Shown here: positions 27,239-35,134 of the stretch, piece by piece | How the letters are laid out: every line of letters begins with the position of its first letter | Numbering within the stretch: the first letter of the stretch is position 1 | Source: Acidovorax sp. NCPPB 4044 | GTDB lineage: Bacteria; Pseudomonadota; Gammaproteobacteria; Burkholderiales; Burkholderiaceae_C | DNA length: 64,000 nucleotides | Assembly (NCBI RefSeq): GCF_028069655.1 | Contig: NZ_JAMCOS010000001.1 | Coordinates: forward strand, 588,001-652,000 | Reading direction: 5' to 3' | The notes under the pieces: generated by a model | The model's database searches: none | Told to the model about the DNA's origin: nothing | The model's input: the letters and a program-made list of their open reading frames with translations, nothing else | Translations under genes and position numbers: made by a program

Positions 27239-27565
27239 CTACAGCACGAAGCCGTCTGCCAGCGCATCCAGCCCGTGGCGCCTGCGCGCGCGGCCGCAGG
27301 CTTCGCTGCCCGCCTCGAACTCGCGGCAGGGCGAGGGGCGCCACTCGTAGATGCCGCAGGCCGCCCGCGTGCCCACGCGGCCGGTGAGGGCCGCGCAACG
27401 CGGCGCGGCGTGGTCGGTGCCGCGCATGCGCCGCAGCCGGTCGTTCACCTCCACGGTGAGGCCCGCGGGAACGCAGCCGCCTGCGTCCTCCGACTCGTGC
27501 ACCGAAAAATCGACACGGAAGCTCGCACAGCAGGCGCCGCAGGTCAGGCAGGGGTGGAGGCTCAT
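27239..27565 (-). CDS. YkgJ-family cysteine cluster protein
   Basis: 108-aa protein with the N-terminal cysteine cluster PCLTCGACCASFRVDF (residues 5-20) and later Cys in CAALTGRVGTRAACGIY and RPSPCREFE, the pattern of the YkgJ/CxxCxxCC (UPF0153) family, thought to bind zinc or an Fe-S cluster; function unknown. The longer upstream frame would add about 70 non-conserved residues, so the ATG at 27565 (MSLHPCLTCG) is used. The C-terminus ends in a basic GRARRRHGLDALADGFVL. It is encoded opposite to kynR and the feo operon. Confidence 0.85.
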   Translation of the reverse strand: MSLHPCLTCGACCASFRVDFSVHESEDAGGCVPAGLTVEVNDRLRRMRGTDHAAPRCAALTGRVGTRAACGIYEWRPSPCREFEAGSEACGRARRRHGLDALADGFVL

Positions 27566-27751
27566 GGCGTGGCGTGCTGGGACGTTGGGGGCGGGGCGGT
27601 GCCGCGCGATTGTGCCGTGCCGTGGCCGGACGGGGCTTGCCTTGCCTGTCCGCAGGCGGGCCGGTTGCGAGAAAATCCGCGCTCCGCAGAACCTTTGCCA
27701 CGGACCCGGGTCTGTGATCCATCGCAAGGCCTGCACGGGCCTGGGCGATAG

Positions 27752-27770
27752 AATGAGAATTAATATCATT
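27752..27770. promoter_or_regulatory. Fur box of the feo operon
   Basis: AATGAGAATTAATATCATT closely matches the 19-bp Fur consensus GATAATGATAATCATTATC. A TAGAAT -10-like hexamer (27749-27754) overlaps its left end, so iron-loaded Fur would block the promoter. It lies 17 bp ahead of feoA. Confidence 0.9.
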
Positions 27771-27786
27771 TCTAACAATAACTCCC

Positions 27787-28107
27787 ATGAAAATGTCCGC
27801 TGAAGATGCGGCCGGGCCCGCGCTGGACCGGCCTTCCGCCACGACCTCGTCCGTCGGCCTGGACCGGCTGCCCCGCAGCACGGCGGCCCGGGTGACGTCC
27901 CTGGAGTCCGCGCGCGACGAACGCGAGCAGGCCATCGTGCAGCGCCTCATGGAAATCGGTTTCCTGCCCGGCGAGCCCGTGCGCGTGGTGGCCAGCGGAT
28001 TCCCGGGCGGCGACCCGCTCGCCGTGCGCATCGGCCAGGCCACCTTCGCGCTGCGCCGCCACGAGGCGGCGCTGGTGCGTGTGCAGGCCGTGGGAGGCGC
28101 CGCATGA
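27787..28107 (+). CDS. feoA: Ferrous iron transport protein A
   Basis: 106-aa cytosolic SH3-like FeoA that supports FeoB. The conserved core is ERE(Q)AIVQRLMEIGFLPGEPVRVVASGFPGGDPLAVRIGQ-like (residues 43-85), ending in LRRHEAALVRV. The N-terminal 35 residues are a variable Ser/Ala-rich extension; a second in-frame ATG lies two codons in. The gene sits under a Fur box and its stop overlaps the ATG of feoB (ATGA), so translation is coupled. Expressed when iron is low (inferred from the Fur site). Confidence 0.93.
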   Translation: MKMSAEDAAGPALDRPSATTSSVGLDRLPRSTAARVTSLESARDEREQAIVQRLMEIGFLPGEPVRVVASGFPGGDPLAVRIGQATFALRRHEAALVRVQAVGGAA

Positions 28108-30005
28108 CCGTGCAGTCCCCGGTCTCTCCCGATTCGCCGCTGCGCATCGCGCTGCTGGGCAATCCCAACTGCGGCAAGACAGCGCTCTTCAACCTCATCA
28201 CCGGCGCGCGCCAGAAGGTCGCCAACTACGCGGGCGTCACCGTGGAGCGCAAGGAAGGGCATCTGCAGACCGCCGGGGGGCGCCGCGTGCGCGTGCTCGA
28301 CCTGCCGGGCGCCTACAGCCTGAATGCGCATAGCCTCGATGAGGCCGTCACGCGCGACATCGTCACCGGCCGCCGCACCGGCGAGTCCGTGCCCGATCTG
28401 CTGGTGTGCGTGACCGACGCGACGCATCTGCGGCTCAACCTGCGCCTGGTGCTGGAGGCCCGGGCGCTGGGCCGGCCCATGCTGCTGGTCCTCAACATGA
28501 GCGACATGGCCGAACGCCAGGGCATCGCCATCGACCGCGAAGCGCTCTCCCGCGAACTCGGCATGCCGGTGATCTCCACGGTCGGCGTGCGCGGCGATGG
28601 TGCCAGCGAACTGCTGGGCTGGCTGGACGCCGCGGGCTCCCTGCCGGAGCCGCCCGGTGCGGTCGACGCAACCGGTGCGGCCCCTGCCGCCGAGCGCGCC
28701 ATGCGCCTGCACGAAGAGGTGCGGCGCATCATGTCCGTGGCCGTGCGCGAACCCGCGGCCGCCAGCCTGCGCACCGACGACCGCATCGATGCCGTGGTGC
28801 TGCACCCGTTCTGGGGCCTGCTGCTGCTGGCCGCCACGCTGTTCCTGATGTTCCAGGCCGTCTTCAGCTGGGCCGAGGCGCCCAAGGGCCTGATCGAGGA
28901 CGGCGTGGCCGCGCTGTCGGGCGCGATCAATGCACACATGGCCGAGGGCCCGCTGCGCAGCCTGCTCACCGACGGCATCCTGGCCGGAACGGGGGGCGTG
29001 CTGGTCTTCCTGCCGCAGATCCTGATCCTGTTCTTCTTCATCCTGGCGCTGGAGGACTCGGGTTACCTGCCGCGCGCCGCCTTCCTGCTGGACCGCGCCA
29101 TGGGCACGGTGGGGCTGTCGGGGCGCTCTTTCATCCCGCTGCTTTCCAGCTTTGCGTGCGCGGTGCCGGGCGTCATGGCCACCCGCTCCATCACGCACTG
29201 GCGCGACCGCATCGTGACGATCATGATCGCGCCGCTCATGACCTGTTCGGCGCGCCTGCCGGTCTATGCGCTGCTCATCGGCGCCTTCATCCCCGAACGC
29301 ACCGTGGCCGGCGTGTTCAACCTGCAGGGCCTGGTGCTGTTCGCGCTCTACGTCGGCGGCATCGCGAGCGCCATGGCCGTGGCCGCGGTGGCGAAGCTGG
29401 CGCGCCGTCAGGAAGGCGCCACGCCGCTGCTCATGGAGCTGCCGGCCTACCGGTGGCCCGGCCTGCGCAGCCTCGCGCAGGGTTTGTACGAGCGCGCCAT
29501 GATCTTCATGAAGCGCGTCGGCGGGATCATCCTGGCCGTCACCATCCTGCTGTGGTTCCTCTCCAGCTACCCCGCGCCGCCGGACGGCGCCACGGGTGCC
29601 GCCATCACCTACAGCTTCGCCGGGCGCATCGGCGCCTTCCTCGAACCCCTGGTGGCCCCCATCGGCTTCAATTGGCAGATCGCCATCGCGCTGGTGCCCG
29701 GCATGGCCGCGCGCGAAGTGGCGGTGAGCGCGCTCGGCACCGTCTATGCGCTGTCGGCCACCGGCGAAGAGGCCGCCACGCAGCTCGGCGCGCTGATCGC
29801 CGGCACCTGGTCCCTGGCCACGGCGCTGTCGCTGCTGGTGTGGTTCGTGTTCGCGCCCCAGTGCATTTCCACCATCGCCGCCGTGCGGCGCGAAACCAAC
29901 GGCTGGCGGTATCCGCTGCTCATGACGGCCTACCTGTTCGCGCTGGCCTACGCCGCGAGCTTCGTCACCTACCGCGTGGCGCTTGCCCTGACTTCCGGAG
30001 GTTGA
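28104..30005 (+). CDS. feoB: Ferrous iron transporter B (GTPase-permease)
   Basis: 633-aa inner-membrane Fe(II) transporter. The N-terminal G domain has G1 GNPNCGKT (19-26), the G3 DLPGAYSLN and the G4-like NMSD. A short helical GDI region follows, then about eight or more membrane helices with two Gate segments (the first around FACAVPGVMATRSI with the conserved Cys, the second around ALVPGMAAREV). It is shorter than E. coli FeoB (773 aa), a size seen in many betaproteobacteria. It overlaps feoA by 4 bp and is followed 6 bp later by a small Cys-rich gene instead of a canonical feoC. Confidence 0.95.
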   Translation: MTVQSPVSPDSPLRIALLGNPNCGKTALFNLITGARQKVANYAGVTVERKEGHLQTAGGRRVRVLDLPGAYSLNAHSLDEAVTRDIVTGRRTGESVPDLLVCVTDATHLRLNLRLVLEARALGRPMLLVLNMSDMAERQGIAIDREALSRELGMPVISTVGVRGDGASELLGWLDAAGSLPEPPGAVDATGAAPAAERAMRLHEEVRRIMSVAVREPAAASLRTDDRIDAVVLHPFWGLLLLAATLFLMFQAVFSWAEAPKGLIEDGVAALSGAINAHMAEGPLRSLLTDGILAGTGGVLVFLPQILILFFFILALEDSGYLPRAAFLLDRAMGTVGLSGRSFIPLLSSFACAVPGVMATRSITHWRDRIVTIMIAPLMTCSARLPVYALLIGAFIPERTVAGVFNLQGLVLFALYVGGIASAMAVAAVAKLARRQEGATPLLMELPAYRWPGLRSLAQGLYERAMIFMKRVGGIILAVTILLWFLSSYPAPPDGATGAAITYSFAGRIGAFLEPLVAPIGFNWQIAIALVPGMAAREVAVSALGTVYALSATGEEAATQLGALIAGTWSLATALSLLVWFVFAPQCISTIAAVRRETNGWRYPLLMTAYLFALAYAASFVTYRVALALTSGG

Positions 30006-30011
30006 AGCAAC

Positions 30012-30305
30012 ATGGCCCAGCAATGGATCGTCGCAGCCATCGTCGTGGTGGCACTGGCCTATCTCGCATGGAAATGGATGCCTGCGCGCTGGCGAGGACG
30101 CCTCGGCGCCGTCCACCCGGCGCTGGCCGAATCCTCCAGCTGCGGCGGGTGCAGCAGTTGCGGCACGGGCGGCAGCGGCGGAGGCTGCTCGACGCAGGAA
30201 GGCGGCGCTGCGGCGGGCCATGCCGTGCAGCCCGTGGTGGTGCACGGCCCCGCGCCGAGGGCTTCGGCGGCGGGCGGACGGCCGGAAAATCCGCCGCAGC
30301 GTTGA
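30012..30305 (+). CDS. Cys-rich single-pass membrane microprotein of the feo operon
   Basis: 97-aa protein with one N-terminal transmembrane helix (WIVAAIVVVALAYLAWKWM, residues 5-23) and a Ser/Gly/Cys cluster SSCGGCSSCGTG-SGGGC (about 46-60) giving five cysteines. The rest is low complexity. It starts 6 bp after feoB, so it is part of the Fur-controlled operon. It is not FeoC, which has a winged helix; the design resembles small Cys-rich proteins found after feoB in some bacteria and may bind iron or an Fe-S centre (inference). Exact family uncertain. Confidence 0.7.
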   Translation: MAQQWIVAAIVVVALAYLAWKWMPARWRGRLGAVHPALAESSSCGGCSSCGTGGSGGGCSTQEGGAAAGHAVQPVVVHGPAPRASAAGGRPENPPQR

Positions 30306-30323
30306 ACGGATCGCCGCCTGCGG

Positions 30324-30767
30324 TCAACGGCCGCGTTGCCCGGGAGGATCCTGGAATGCGAAGTCTGGCTCCAGGATGTCCGTGCAGGGGCGGCAGAACA
30401 GGAACTGCGTCGTGCGCTGATTGCTGACCGCGCCCCAGCCGGTCCAGTTGTCCAGGCTGACCTTGAAGCGGCGGCCATCCTTCAGCACGATGCGGCCCTC
30501 GGCATTGCAGTCGTCCGTCTGCATCTGCTGGTCATAGTCGGTGGATGAACCCGGCTTGGCGTGGGCCAGGAAAAAGCGAAGCCTTTTCTCGTCCATGAGC
30601 AGATGCCCGCATTGCCCTTGTCCGAAGCTCCTTGCCGAAGGGGTTTCGATGAGAAACCGCTGCACGTGGCGAGGATGCCAGAACGGTGCAGGGTCGCGCG
30701 GGGCTGCATGCAACTGCGGGATTGCCAGCATCCATGCTGCGACGCATGAAAAGCGAAGAGCTGTCAT
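30324..30767 (-). CDS. Small exported Cys-containing protein, candidate periplasmic immunity protein
   Basis: 147-aa protein with a signal peptide (MTALRFSCVAAWMLAIPQLHA, cleavage near A21). The mature part has four cysteines (QCGHL, DDCNA, FCRPC), suggesting disulfides in the periplasm, and a strand-rich core (RIVLKDGRRFKVSLDNWTGW). No family recognised. Its ATG overlaps the stop of the amidase gene by 4 bp, so the two are translationally coupled. A cytosolic peptidoglycan amidase followed by an exported partner is the layout of type VI effector/immunity pairs, so an inhibitor role is proposed (inference). Codons are visibly less GC-rich than neighbours. Confidence 0.65.
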   Translation of the reverse strand: MTALRFSCVAAWMLAIPQLHAAPRDPAPFWHPRHVQRFLIETPSARSFGQGQCGHLLMDEKRLRFFLAHAKPGSSTDYDQQMQTDDCNAEGRIVLKDGRRFKVSLDNWTGWGAVSNQRTTQFLFCRPCTDILEPDFAFQDPPGQRGR

Positions 30768-31414
30768 TGCCAGGATGCCGTGGCGGCTTCCGTCACATTC
30801 TTGCGGCTCACCTCCGGATGCCGGTGGGTTTCTGACGGGGGAATATCCAACGCCTTGTTCAGCCCTTCGATCAAATAGCGGAATGCCGCTTGCTGCAGGC
30901 CGGTGAGCGGCTCGTACACAGAGCGATTTCCCATGAAAGCCCTTTGTTGCTGATCGTTCAGCCCGGACGGCATGCGCACGCCTGAAGGTAGATAAGAGGC
31001 CCCCACCACCTCGATGCCAATGCTGTCGCCGTTGGAGGGGTAGCGTCCTGGAACCACCTTCTGCATCTCGGCCCGATGCATCACGGTAGGGCTGGCAGAA
31101 CGGTACGTCTTGATTTCTGCTGGTGTGCAACGGTGCTCTGCAAGGCACCTCGCTTTCAGTGGCCCGATATGGTTGGTGCGCTTGAAAACCGACGCGGTCT
31201 GGTAAATGCCGCCATCCTTCAGGATGAGGAAATGCGCGCCGTTGGCGTTGGCCGACCGGTAACTATTGAAAGTCGAGGTCTCTGTAGGTGCACCGGTTTG
31301 GTGAACGACGATTCCCGAAATCGCTTTCATGTTCGTACGCTCGATCGCGGTAAATCTGCGGGGCTTGATCCTCGCGTTGTGAACCACCATTCCCTGGGCA
31401 TCGAAAAATAGCAT
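30764..31414 (-). CDS. Amidase_2-like N-acetylmuramoyl-L-alanine amidase, candidate antibacterial effector
   Basis: 216-aa protein with AmpD/PGRP-type motifs: GIVVHQTG (zinc His 38), GAHFLILKDGGIYQ (59-72), NHIG (His 82), SIGIEVVG with Glu 135, a LTGLQQAAFRYLI helix, and HRHPEVSRKN near 197-206 with the last zinc His and catalytic Lys. It would cleave the lactyl-peptide bond of peptidoglycan. No signal peptide is present, so it is not Sec-exported; with the exported Cys protein coupled behind it, a type VI-delivered toxin is plausible. It could also be a housekeeping or phage-type amidase. Lower GC than both flanks suggests transfer. SD AGGGAGG lies ahead of the ATG. Confidence 0.75.
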   Translation of the reverse strand: MLFFDAQGMVVHNARIKPRRFTAIERTNMKAISGIVVHQTGAPTETSTFNSYRSANANGAHFLILKDGGIYQTASVFKRTNHIGPLKARCLAEHRCTPAEIKTYRSASPTVMHRAEMQKVVPGRYPSNGDSIGIEVVGASYLPSGVRMPSGLNDQQQRAFMGNRSVYEPLTGLQQAAFRYLIEGLNKALDIPPSETHRHPEVSRKNVTEAATASWQ

Positions 31415-31505
31415 TCATCCTCCCTCGTTGCAGGTAAGCGCTGCTACCGACGCCACAGGCGCAACACGAGGAGGATGGATGAATTGCTTTTATTTCATGA
31501 CTTCT
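31411..31505. repeat. Imperfect inverted repeat around the amidase start region
   Basis: The amidase SD/start region read on the minus strand (GCAACGAGGGAGGATGAATGC...) and 31471-31505 on the plus strand (GCAACACGAGGAGGATGGAT...) resemble each other over about 35 bp. Both arms hold an SD followed by ATG, but the plus-strand arm opens only a short frame (10 or so codons). It may be a remnant of an inverted duplication or a long hairpin. Confidence 0.5.
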
Positions 31506-32172
31506 AGAACGCCTGCCCCTGGCGCAGCCTGTCCAGCGCATGGCGCAGGTTCTGGCGGGCTTGCACCTCGTAGCGGTCGCTGAACCAGGGGGTGGCATAG
31601 ACCGCCGGGCGGTCCAGGAAGGACTGCAGGATCGCGCACCGGCCCACCTGGTAGCGTGGCCAGCGCACGAAGCGGTATTCGCGGCGCACGTTCCGCTCGA
31701 ATTCTGCATACACCTCCGGTGGCTGGCCCAGGATGGCGAGGTCGATGTCGACCATCCAGCGGGTGTCGCCGTCGATGGTGCATGCCGGAACATGGCGCGT
31801 GGCCAGGATGTGGTGCTCGACCCGGTCCACCGTGGTGCGCGTCAGGCCCTGCGCCTCCATGAAGCGCCGTGCCCACCGTGCGCTGCGCTCCTCGTTGAGG
31901 CCGGACCAGGGCCAGTAGATGGCGTCGTGGAACCACAGCGCCATGCCGACCGCCGCGGGGTCGGCCATGGCCCCGGGGCCGGTGGACGTGCGGGCGGCCT
32001 CCCAGTGCCGGAGGCAGGCGTCCAGATGGCGCGTGTCGTGGTATGCCCGTGGCCAGCGCGACCAGTGGCGCAGCAGGCGGCGTCCCTCGGCCTGCCAGTC
32101 CGGGCCCTCCCGCGAGAGCGACTGCCCCAGCGCGCTCCAGCGGGCCAGGAGAAGGGCCGGATCCGGTGCCAT
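31504..32172 (-). CDS. HD-superfamily metal-dependent hydrolase (COG4339 type)
   Basis: 222-aa predicted metal-dependent phosphohydrolase. The metal-binding residues of this family are seen as AYHDTRHLDACL (residue 43 on) and ALWFHDAIYWP, followed by an EERSARWARRFM helix and VEHHILATRH, then MVDIDLAILG. Substrate unknown. Length is typical. It ends 90 bp before the amidase start, in the same direction, but differs in base composition, so the two are probably not related. It lies 40 bp downstream of argF on the same strand and may be co-transcribed with it. Confidence 0.82.
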   Translation of the reverse strand: MAPDPALLLARWSALGQSLSREGPDWQAEGRRLLRHWSRWPRAYHDTRHLDACLRHWEAARTSTGPGAMADPAAVGMALWFHDAIYWPWSGLNEERSARWARRFMEAQGLTRTTVDRVEHHILATRHVPACTIDGDTRWMVDIDLAILGQPPEVYAEFERNVRREYRFVRWPRYQVGRCAILQSFLDRPAVYATPWFSDRYEVQARQNLRHALDRLRQGQAF

Positions 32173-32212
32173 GGGGCTTTCCTGCGCGGCCCGGTTCCCT
32201 GCGGGGGCCTCT

Positions 32213-33124
32213 TCAGGCAGGCCGGCCGAGCAGCAGGAACTCCATGAGCGCCTTCTGCACGTGCATGCGGTTTTCGGCCTCGTCCCAGACGACCGATTGC
32301 GGTCCGTCGATCACATCGGCCTCGACCTCCTCGCCGCGGTGGGCGGGCAGGCAGTGCATGAACAGGGCCTCCGGCCGGGCCGCAGCCATCATCTCGGCAT
32401 CGACGCACCAGTCGGCAAAGGCCTTCTTGCGTGCGTCGTTCTCGGCTTCGTAGCCCATGCTCGTCCACACGTCGGTGGTGATGAGGTCGGCGCCGCGGCA
32501 GGCCTCGATCGGGTCCTGGAACACCTTGTAGTGCGACCCGGGCGCGACACCGGCGATCCGGCTGTCGACCTCGTAGCCGGACGGCGTGCTCACGTGCACC
32601 GTGAAGCCGAGCAGTTCCGCCGCCTGCAGCCAGGTGTGGGCCATGTTGTTGCCGTCGCCGACCCATGCCACGGTCTTGCCCTGGATGGATCCCCGGTGCT
32701 CGATGAACGTGAAGATATCGGCCAGGATCTGGCAGGGGTGGAATTCGTTGGTGAGGCCGTTGATGACCGGCACGCGCGAATGCGCCGCGAAGCGCTCGAT
32801 CTTGGTCTGCTCGTAGGTGCGGATCATCACCAGGTCCACCATGCGGCTGATGACCTTGGCACTGTCCTCGATCGGCTCGGCGCGCCCGAGCTGGCTGTCG
32901 CCCGTGGTGAGGTGCACCACGCTGCCGCCCAGCTGGTACATGCCGGCCTCGAAGCTCACGCGGGTGCGCGTGCTGGCCTTCTCGAAGATCATCGCCAGCG
33001 TGCGGTCGCTGAGCGGGTGGTGCTTCTCGTAGTTCTTGAACTTGGCCTTGATGACCGCCGCGCGCTCGAACAGGTAGGCGTATTCGTCCGCGGTGAGGTC
33101 CTTGAATTGCAGATAGTGCTTCAT
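32213..33124 (-). CDS. argF: Ornithine carbamoyltransferase
   Basis: 303-aa enzyme making citrulline from ornithine and carbamoyl phosphate in arginine synthesis. The carbamoyl-phosphate motif is STRTR (EKASTRTRVSFE), with FHPCQ (NEFHPCQILAD) and the ornithine-side HCLP (FMHCLPAHRGEEV). The start is placed at MKHYLQFKDLTADEY, where family resemblance begins; an upstream ATG at 33142 would add six residues and overlap the argD stop (ATGA), so coupled translation from there is a real alternative. Neither start has a clear SD. It follows argD as an argD-argF operon. Confidence 0.95.
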   Translation of the reverse strand: MKHYLQFKDLTADEYAYLFERAAVIKAKFKNYEKHHPLSDRTLAMIFEKASTRTRVSFEAGMYQLGGSVVHLTTGDSQLGRAEPIEDSAKVISRMVDLVMIRTYEQTKIERFAAHSRVPVINGLTNEFHPCQILADIFTFIEHRGSIQGKTVAWVGDGNNMAHTWLQAAELLGFTVHVSTPSGYEVDSRIAGVAPGSHYKVFQDPIEACRGADLITTDVWTSMGYEAENDARKKAFADWCVDAEMMAAARPEALFMHCLPAHRGEEVEADVIDGPQSVVWDEAENRMHVQKALMEFLLLGRPA

Positions 33125-33138
33125 GGGCTGCAGGGGGT

Positions 33139-34335
33139 TCATTCGGCGAGGAATGCCGTGACCAGGGGGGCGAGCAGGGACACGATCTCGTCGGCCTCTT
33201 CCCGCGTGAGGATGAGCGCGGGCACCATGCGGATCACGCTGTCGGCCGTGACCGAAAGCAGCAGCCCGGCCTCGGCGGCGCGGCCCACGAGCACGCCGCA
33301 GGGGCGATCGAGTTCGATGCCCAGCATCAGCCCCTGGCCGCGGATGTCCTTCACGCCCGGCAGGCGGCCCAGCTCGCGCTCCAGGGCCGCCTTCAGGTAG
33401 GCGCCCACATCGGCCGCGTTCTGCAGCAGGCCGTCTTCTTCCATGATGCGGATCGTCTCGTTGCCGGCGCGCATGGCGAGCGGGTTGCCGCCGAAGGTGG
33501 TGCCGTGGTTGCCGGGGCCGAAGATGTGCGCTGCCTTGGGGCCGGCCACGACCGCACCGATCGGCACGCCGGAGCCCAGGCCCTTGGCGAGCGGCATCAC
33601 ATCGGGGACGATGCCTGCCCACTGGTGCGCGAACCACTTGCCCGTGCGGCCCATGCCGCACTGCACCTCGTCGATCATCATGAGCCAGTCGCGCTCGTCG
33701 CACAGCTGGCGCAGCTGCTGCAGGTACTCGATGCGCATGGGGTTCACGCCGCCTTCGCCCTGGATGGTCTCGAAGAACACGGCCACCACATCGGGGTTGC
33801 CTTCGGTGGCCTTGCGGATGGCGTCGATGTCGTTCATCGGCACGCGGATGAAGCCTTCCACCAGAGGGCCGAAGCCGGCCTGCACCTTGGGATTGCCGGT
33901 GGCCGAGAGCGTGGCGATCGAGCGGCCGTGGAAGGCTTTTTCGTACACCACGATCTGGGGTTTCTCGATGCCCTTGTCATGCCCGAACTTGCGTGCCAGC
34001 TTGATGGCGGCCTCGTTGGCCTCCAGCCCCGAATTGCAGAAGAACGCGTTCGTCAGGCCCGAGCGTTCCACCAGCTTGGCCGCCAGTTGTTCCTGCAGCG
34101 GCACGTGGTAGTAGTTGGAGCTGTGGATCATCTTGGCGATCTGCTCCTGCAGCGCAGGCACCAGCTGGGGATGGTTGTGGCCCAGCGTGTTCACGGCAAT
34201 GCCGCCCAGCGCGTCGAGGTACTGCCTGCCGTTCACGTCCCAGACTCGGTTGCCCTGGCCGCGCTCGAGTGCGATCGGCAGGCGGCCGTAGGTGTTCATC
34301 ACGTGGGGCGAGGCGGGCTGGGCGGAAGCGCTCAT
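33139..34335 (-). CDS. argD: Acetylornithine aminotransferase
   Basis: 398-aa class III PLP aminotransferase of arginine (and probably lysine) biosynthesis. Landmarks: LDALGGIAVNTLGHNHP, FCNSGLEANEAAIKLARK (PLP phosphate loop), MMIDEVQCGMGRTGKWFAHQ with the cofactor Asp, and the Schiff-base Lys in MPLAKGLGSGVPIGAV. Length is standard. SD GGAG lies upstream of the ATG. Its stop overlaps a possible argF start, and the DUF3579 gene is divergent across a 254-bp region. Confidence 0.95.
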   Translation of the reverse strand: MSASAQPASPHVMNTYGRLPIALERGQGNRVWDVNGRQYLDALGGIAVNTLGHNHPQLVPALQEQIAKMIHSSNYYHVPLQEQLAAKLVERSGLTNAFFCNSGLEANEAAIKLARKFGHDKGIEKPQIVVYEKAFHGRSIATLSATGNPKVQAGFGPLVEGFIRVPMNDIDAIRKATEGNPDVVAVFFETIQGEGGVNPMRIEYLQQLRQLCDERDWLMMIDEVQCGMGRTGKWFAHQWAGIVPDVMPLAKGLGSGVPIGAVVAGPKAAHIFGPGNHGTTFGGNPLAMRAGNETIRIMEEDGLLQNAADVGAYLKAALERELGRLPGVKDIRGQGLMLGIELDRPCGVLVGRAAEAGLLLSVTADSVIRMVPALILTREEADEIVSLLAPLVTAFLAE

Positions 34336-34505
34336 GCGGGGTCTCCAGGCGGTCTGTGCAAAGACGGAAAAAAGTGCGCCGGCCCGGAAAACCGGCCGGC
34401 GCGCGGAAGCCCGATTCTAGGTGCACGCCATGGCTGGGCTATTGCCGATTGCGCATCACAGCCATGCGTGCCGGAGGCGGCGCAGGGGTCTTTGGCGCAG
34501 GGTAG

Positions 34506-34519
34506 CTCTTATATAAGAG
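34506..34519. promoter_or_regulatory. Perfect 14-bp palindrome upstream of the DUF3579 gene
   Basis: CTCTTATATAAGAG is fully symmetrical, in an otherwise GC-rich region, with a TAGAAT hexamer just downstream (34521-34526). Position between argD and the DUF3579 gene suggests an operator overlapping a promoter. The cognate regulator is not known to me. Confidence 0.5.
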
Positions 34520-34589
34520 TTAGAATGCCGGGCGGTAGCGCCTGGCGGCGATCCTGCGGCGAATTTCATCCACGACCCCCCGATCCCCG

Positions 34590-34922
34590 ATGGTTTCCCC
34601 CAACTCGAAAGAAGTCTTCATCCAAGGCGTCACCCACGACGGGAAAACCTTCCGCCCCAGCGACTGGGCCGAGCGTCTGGCGGGGGTCATGAGCCAGTTC
34701 CGTCCCGGGGGGGCCCGCCCGGGCAGCCACCTGAGCTACTCCCCCTGGTGCGTCCCGACCACGCTGAACGGTATCAAGTGCGTGGTGGTCCATCGGGACC
34801 TGCAGGGACATGAGCCAATGGCCTGGGATTTCGCCATGAATTTCGCGCGCGACAACGGCCTGCAGGTCGCGGAAGCCTGCCTGCTGCCCGACGGCAATAA
34901 TCCGCCTCCCGGCAAGCCTTGA
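34590..34922 (+). CDS. DUF3579 protein
   Basis: 110-aa protein of the DUF3579 family, widespread in betaproteobacteria and often near arginine genes and rpsT; function unknown. Conserved portions include EVFIQGVTHDGKTFRPSDWAERL, LSYSPWCVPTTLNGIKCVVV and PMAWDFAMNFARDNGL. No signal peptide or membrane segment. The chosen ATG at 34590 gives MVSPNSKEVF. The promoter region carries a perfect 14-bp palindrome (34506-34519). It is divergent from argD-argF. Confidence 0.85.
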   Translation: MVSPNSKEVFIQGVTHDGKTFRPSDWAERLAGVMSQFRPGGARPGSHLSYSPWCVPTTLNGIKCVVVHRDLQGHEPMAWDFAMNFARDNGLQVAEACLLPDGNNPPPGKP

Positions 34923-35134
34923 AGGGCCCCTGCGGCACCGCGCAGGCGCCGCACTGGCTCTTCCTCACTCCATGACAACAGCCATGCCATAGGCATCAGC
35001 GCAAACGGCCGGGCGCAGTGCATCGCGTCGCTTGGCCGGGGGGCTGTGCGGCCTTGCGCAGGCAATTCTCTTGCGTGGGTTGGGGGCTGTGGCACCGGGT
35101 TCCGCGCCGCGCGGAGAGCCCGGTCCTTGCGCGG

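Noticed and set aside
26673..30245. A 1190-codon minus-strand frame opposite kynR, feoA and feoB
   Set aside because: It is a composition shadow of feoAB and kynR, with no family motifs and running through several real genes.
35095..35125. GC-rich hairpin (ACCGGG...CCCGGT) downstream of mqo as a terminator
   Set aside because: It is imperfect and lacks a U tract in either direction; it may only add to Rho-dependent ending, so it was not annotated.
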